Source: Deltaproteobacteria bacterium (GTDB lineage: Bacteria > Desulfobacterota_B > Binatia > UBA9968). From it: a stretch of DNA of 7,690 nucleotides. Each line of letters starts with the position of its first letter. The stretch's first letter is position 1. Under the pieces are notes generated by a model. The model saw only the letters and a program-made list of their open reading frames with translations. It searched no databases and was not told the DNA's origin. This document shows positions 5,284 to 7,690 of the stretch, piece after piece. Both the position numbers and the translations under genes were made by a program. The stretch lies in contig JAUXIP010000087.1 in the NCBI GenBank assembly GCA_030620935.1, forward strand, positions 1-7,690, given 5' to 3'.

Positions 5284-6984
5284 ATGTTGCAACAGATTTG
5301 TGTTCTGCTCTCGCCCAATCTCCTTGCCTGGAGAAACGGACTTCGGTTGGGGTCAAGAAAAGATTGGCTGCGCCGGTCGGTCCTCTTGTGCCTGGCCTTG
5401 GGTTTCTGGCTGGCCATTTATTGGACCGTCAAGCGGGTGTTGGTTTACTTCCAAACCGTCCATGAGCTTGGACCCGCTCTTGCCTATCAGCTCCTCCTGA
5501 TTATCCTGCTGACGTTCTTATCCATGCTCCTCTTCAGTAATCTGATCACGGCCCTTTCCAACTACTTTCTTGCGCGGGACCTGGATCTGGTTTTGGCGAC
5601 ACCGACCCCGCTCTCCGCCTTTTTCTTTTCGCGTCTGATTACCAATACCCTCAACTCGTCCTGGATGGTCCTTTTTTTTAGTCTCCCGATATTCGCCGCC
5701 TACAGCTCGGCATTTCAGGGGGGACCTGCTTTTTACTTTTGGGTAACCCTGGTCATTCCTCTCTTTGTCATTATCCCCGGGGCGCTTGGCGTCCTGGTCA
5801 CTCATCTTTTGGTCTATTTTCTGCCGGCGAAGAGAATCCGGAATATTCTTTTTTTCATCGGCTTGTTTGTCTTTGTCGGCCTTTATCTCTTGTTCCGCTT
5901 TTCCCAACCGGAAAGATTGCTTCAGCCGGAGAGCTTCGGCCACTTTACGGATTTTTTGATGGCCATGGAAAGTCCTTCGTCACCCTTTTTGCCCAGTAGT
6001 TGGTCCGCGGAGATCTTTGCTACGGCCTTGTTTAAAAAAGATGTGGATGCGCGGTTTTTCTACCTTCTTCTTTTAAGCTACGCCCTTTTTTTACCTTTAT
6101 TGACTTCCTGGGTTGCCGGAGCTGTTTATTTCGTCGGCTGGTCTAAAGCCCAAGAATCGAGACAAGGGCGCAGCCGGGGTCGGTTCCTTGACAGCATTCT
6201 CACCCGTATCGTCCGTCCCTTTCCCTCAATCACGCAATGCCTCTTGATCAAAGACATCAAAACCTTTCTGCGAGACACCACCCAGTGGTCGCAACTCTTT
6301 CTTCTGCTCGCGCTCGTTGCGGTCTATCTCTACAACTTCAAGGTCCTGCCGCTCGACCGCTCTCCCATACCTACAGCCACTTTGAGGACCGTAGTTTCCT
6401 TCGCGAATTTGGCATTGGCTGGTTTTGTCCTGAGCGCGGTCTCAACTAGATTCGCCTTTCCGGCCGTCAGTCTCGAAGGGAAAGCCTTCTGGATCCTTCA
6501 GACCGCACCCATCTCTCTTCGCTCTTTACTTTGGAGCAAGTTTTGGCTGAACCTGATGCCTCTCCTGTTATTAGGCGAGATCCTCGCCTTCTCAAGCAAT
6601 GTCCTCCTACGCGTCTCTCCGTGGATGATGACCCTTTCTCTCATTACCACCTTCTTTATGACTTTCGGGATCACGGCCATAGGAGTAGGCGTGGGCGCTC
6701 TCTATCCGAAATTCGATCACGATCACGCCGCGGAGATTCCGACGAGCTTCGGTGGAGTGGTCTGCATGATCTTCAGCATCGGCTTTATCGGGATAACGGT
6801 GATGATCGAGGCCTGGCCGGTCTATTTGCTGGCGATGGAGGGTTTAGCCCCGAACAGCCTTGGAAGCAGCGAGTTCCGAGTCATTATTCCTTCGCTGGTC
6901 GCCGTTCTCGTCCTCACTGTCTTTGCGGTGGCTGTACCCCTCAAATTGGGCTTAAAGAAACTGGAGGCTCTGAGGGATTTCTAA
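5284..6984 (+). CDS. Polytopic ABC exporter permease
   Basis: This 566-residue inner-membrane protein has about 12 hydrophobic segments (near 34-57, 66-94, 124-144, 150-180, 186-206, 259-286, 336-352, 368-388, 420-441, 446-472, 488-518 and 532-556). It resembles the large ABC_tran_2-type permeases. Conserved-looking points are ARDLDLVLATPTPLSAFFFS (97-116), the cytoplasmic LIKDIKTFLRDTTQWSQ (321-337), SLEGKAFWILQTAPIS (396-411) and GALYPKFDHD (471-480). The repeated architecture of two halves joined by a charged cytoplasmic linker (287-330) suggests one chain may supply all membrane helices. The start at 5284 follows the ATPase stop by 12 bp with only a weak GAG upstream, consistent with translational coupling. 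Substrate unknown. Confidence 0.92.
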   Translation: MLQQICVLLSPNLLAWRNGLRLGSRKDWLRRSVLLCLALGFWLAIYWTVKRVLVYFQTVHELGPALAYQLLLIILLTFLSMLLFSNLITALSNYFLARDLDLVLATPTPLSAFFFSRLITNTLNSSWMVLFFSLPIFAAYSSAFQGGPAFYFWVTLVIPLFVIIPGALGVLVTHLLVYFLPAKRIRNILFFIGLFVFVGLYLLFRFSQPERLLQPESFGHFTDFLMAMESPSSPFLPSSWSAEIFATALFKKDVDARFFYLLLLSYALFLPLLTSWVAGAVYFVGWSKAQESRQGRSRGRFLDSILTRIVRPFPSITQCLLIKDIKTFLRDTTQWSQLFLLLALVAVYLYNFKVLPLDRSPIPTATLRTVVSFANLALAGFVLSAVSTRFAFPAVSLEGKAFWILQTAPISLRSLLWSKFWLNLMPLLLLGEILAFSSNVLLRVSPWMMTLSLITTFFMTFGITAIGVGVGALYPKFDHDHAAEIPTSFGGVVCMIFSIGFIGITVMIEAWPVYLLAMEGLAPNSLGSSEFRVIIPSLVAVLVLTVFAVAVPLKLGLKKLEALRDF

Positions 6985-7214
6985 GATCGGGCAATTTTTC
7001 CACATAGGTAAAAGTATCTGGTCAATTTGCCCTTAAAGTCACCTAAAATTTGCTGGTGTGACACGATGTGGCACAGACTAAGCCATCCATCCGAGTAAAA
7101 CCTTCCTTCTTTTCAGTAAGTTATCCATACTTTTGCCCTGTAGGCATACTATTTGCGATAAATCATTCACAGGATGGATGAGTTACTCGACACAAGCAAA
7201 GAAGGAGGGCTTCG
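6985..7214 (+). promoter_or_regulatory. Leader with long-range complementary segments
   Basis: No gene lies in these 230 bp. Three long-range complementarities are visible: 7007-7017 with 7127-7137 (11 bp, one G-U), 7084-7092 CATCCATCC with 7172-7180 GGATGGATG (9 bp), and 7101-7112 CCTTCCTTCTTT with 7198-7209 AAAGAAGGAGGG (12 bp, one G-U). The last covers the Shine-Dalgarno of the next gene. In order they interleave, so they are alternative or pseudoknotted, not nested. A weak inverted repeat GGGCAA (6989-6994)/TTGCCC (7027-7032) follows the permease stop, but has no T-run after it. Confidence 0.4.
7069..7083 (+). promoter_or_regulatory. Possible sigma-54 promoter
   Basis: TGGCAC (7069-7074) matches the -24 element fully, and the invariant GC (7082-7083) lies 10 nt after the GG (7070-7071). 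The -12 element reads AAGC in place of TTGC. Transcription would start near 7095, just before the segment that can pair with the ribosome binding site of the gene at 7215. One site with two mismatches is weak evidence. Confidence 0.22.
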
Positions 7215-7409
7215 ATGGTCAAACAGATTAAAGTCGACAACCAGGACCTGAAAATGTATAGCTGGGATGGAGGCCGGAGCTGGTGCTCTTCTCCGAAGGC
7301 CATGCTTCCTTTCCATCAGCGAAGAAATCGAGCCCTTGCACAGAAATTTACCGCAAGGGAACTTGCTCGGATCGACGCCTTAGAGCAGTCGGAAGAAATC
7401 TGGACGTAA
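7215..7409 (+). CDS. Small soluble protein of unknown function
   Basis: This 64-residue protein belongs to no family I recognise. The start is firm: AAGGAGG (7202-7208) lies 6 nt before the ATG. The N-terminal half contains MYSWDGGRSWCSS, with a paired-tryptophan pattern. The C-terminal half is basic then acidic (FHQRRNRALAQKF, then ARELARIDALEQSEEIWT) and is probably helical. There is one cysteine (24), no signal peptide and no membrane segment, so it is likely cytoplasmic. It is a single-gene unit between an unusual leader and a stem-loop over its stop codon. It is not obviously linked to the ABC genes, whose last stop is 230 bp upstream. The strong ribosome binding site, good composition and terminator argue for a real gene. 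Confidence 0.72.
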   Translation: MVKQIKVDNQDLKMYSWDGGRSWCSSPKAMLPFHQRRNRALAQKFTARELARIDALEQSEEIWT

Positions 7410-7425
7410 AATCCAAATTTCTTCC
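7391..7425 (+). terminator. Stem-loop over the stop codon, likely terminator between convergent genes
   Basis: GGAAGAAAT-C-TGGA (7391-7404) pairs with TCCA-A-ATTTCTTCC (7412-7425): 13 pairs with one mismatch and a 7-nt loop that contains the TAA (7407-7409). TTTAT follows on the plus strand. The T-tract is short, so efficiency is uncertain, but the position between two convergent genes fits. Confidence 0.5.
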
Positions 7426-7440
7426 TTTATAAACGGCCTG

Positions 7441-7690
7441 TCAGGCTTTTAGAATTTTGAGCTTAATATTAATAAACTGTCTGTGGGTGAAGTCCAGTCC
7501 GTAGGCTACCTTGCGGATCTCTTCCATTTCTTCGTTCGACATCTTCCCTTCAGCCTTGGCTAGAGCGAACATCCCTTCAAGTAACCGCCTGCGTTCAGAG
7601 ATGGGCATTGTCGCTTTCACCTCCTGGATCACTCGATGAAGCTCCACTCCTTGGCTCACCGTTTCCATAGCAACTTTGCAAACAGCCTCG
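7441..7690 (-). CDS. TerB-like (tellurite-resistance TerB family) protein, N-terminus cut off by the window
   Basis: The frame stays open to the window edge. Seven codons (EAVCKVA) precede the first ATG at 7668, and that ATG has no ribosome binding site, so the true start probably lies beyond 7690. The visible 82 residues end at 7441. They contain the helical TerB-type pattern RRLLEGMFALAKAEGKMSNEE followed by EMEEIRKVAYGLDFTHRQF, where AEGKMSNEE matches the acidic loop (usually A-D-G-x-I-S-x-E-E) thought to bind a metal ion. TerB-domain proteins are small helical proteins linked to tellurite resistance and stress, but most stand-alone members have no assigned role. The gene is convergent with the 64-residue protein gene. 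Confidence 0.75.
   Translation of the reverse strand, partial: EAVCKVAMETVSQGVELHRVIQEVKATMPISERRRLLEGMFALAKAEGKMSNEEMEEIRKVAYGLDFTHRQFINIKLKILKA

Noticed and set aside
5518..5943. Antisense frame of 141 codons within the permease gene
   Set aside because: It is the lysine- and glutamate-rich shadow of a hydrophobic membrane protein on the opposite strand.
1..7690. CRISPR array or insertion sequence
   Set aside because: No regularly spaced direct repeats with unique spacers, no transposase gene and no paired terminal repeats flanking a coding region were seen.

Overview
The window is bacterial chromosomal DNA. Its features are a periplasmic-type transglutaminase, a two-component ABC exporter, Shine-Dalgarno led small genes, a Mut7-C-type protein and a tRNA. 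The species cannot be read from the sequence. The intergenic heptamer palindromes and gene content remind me of environmental lineages such as Deltaproteobacteria, Nitrospirota or NC10/Methylomirabilota, but that is a low-confidence impression.

Region 1-1171 is poor in genes and rich in hairpins. No intact gene is convincing there. At 780-974 a protein-like frame without a usable start looks like the C-terminal remnant of an ABC-transporter ATPase. Several strong inverted repeats are present: 266-370, 601-628, a perfect 12-bp palindrome at 961-996, and a small attC-like stem at 1034-1069. At 1172-1471 (minus) a small cysteine-rich exported protein with a C-terminal membrane anchor has a perfect ribosome binding site.

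Region 1936-2311 (minus) is the highlight. It is a tRNA-Asn(GUU) gene whose anticodon is split between U35 and U36 by a 258-nt group I self-splicing intron with no ORF. P1 with the U-G splice pair, P2, P3, the P/Q/R/S core segments, P6, P7, P8, P9 and the terminal omega-G can all be traced by eye. A perfect 11-bp terminator follows. Upstream on the same strand is a Mut7-C RNase-like protein (2361-2813).

Region 2818-6984 (plus) holds a likely transport or envelope cluster: an N-terminally anchored transglutaminase-like protein, an ABC ATPase and a large polytopic ABC permease. Two intergenic palindromes built of 7-bp units flank the transglutaminase gene, one upstream and one downstream. The ATPase and permease genes are 12 bp apart and surely work together. 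The transglutaminase may act in the same envelope process, but its substrate is unknown.

Region 6985-7690 has a 230-nt leader with three long-range complementarities, one of which would bury the Shine-Dalgarno of a 64-residue orphan protein. A stem-loop over that gene's stop codon separates it from a convergent TerB-like gene that runs off the window end.
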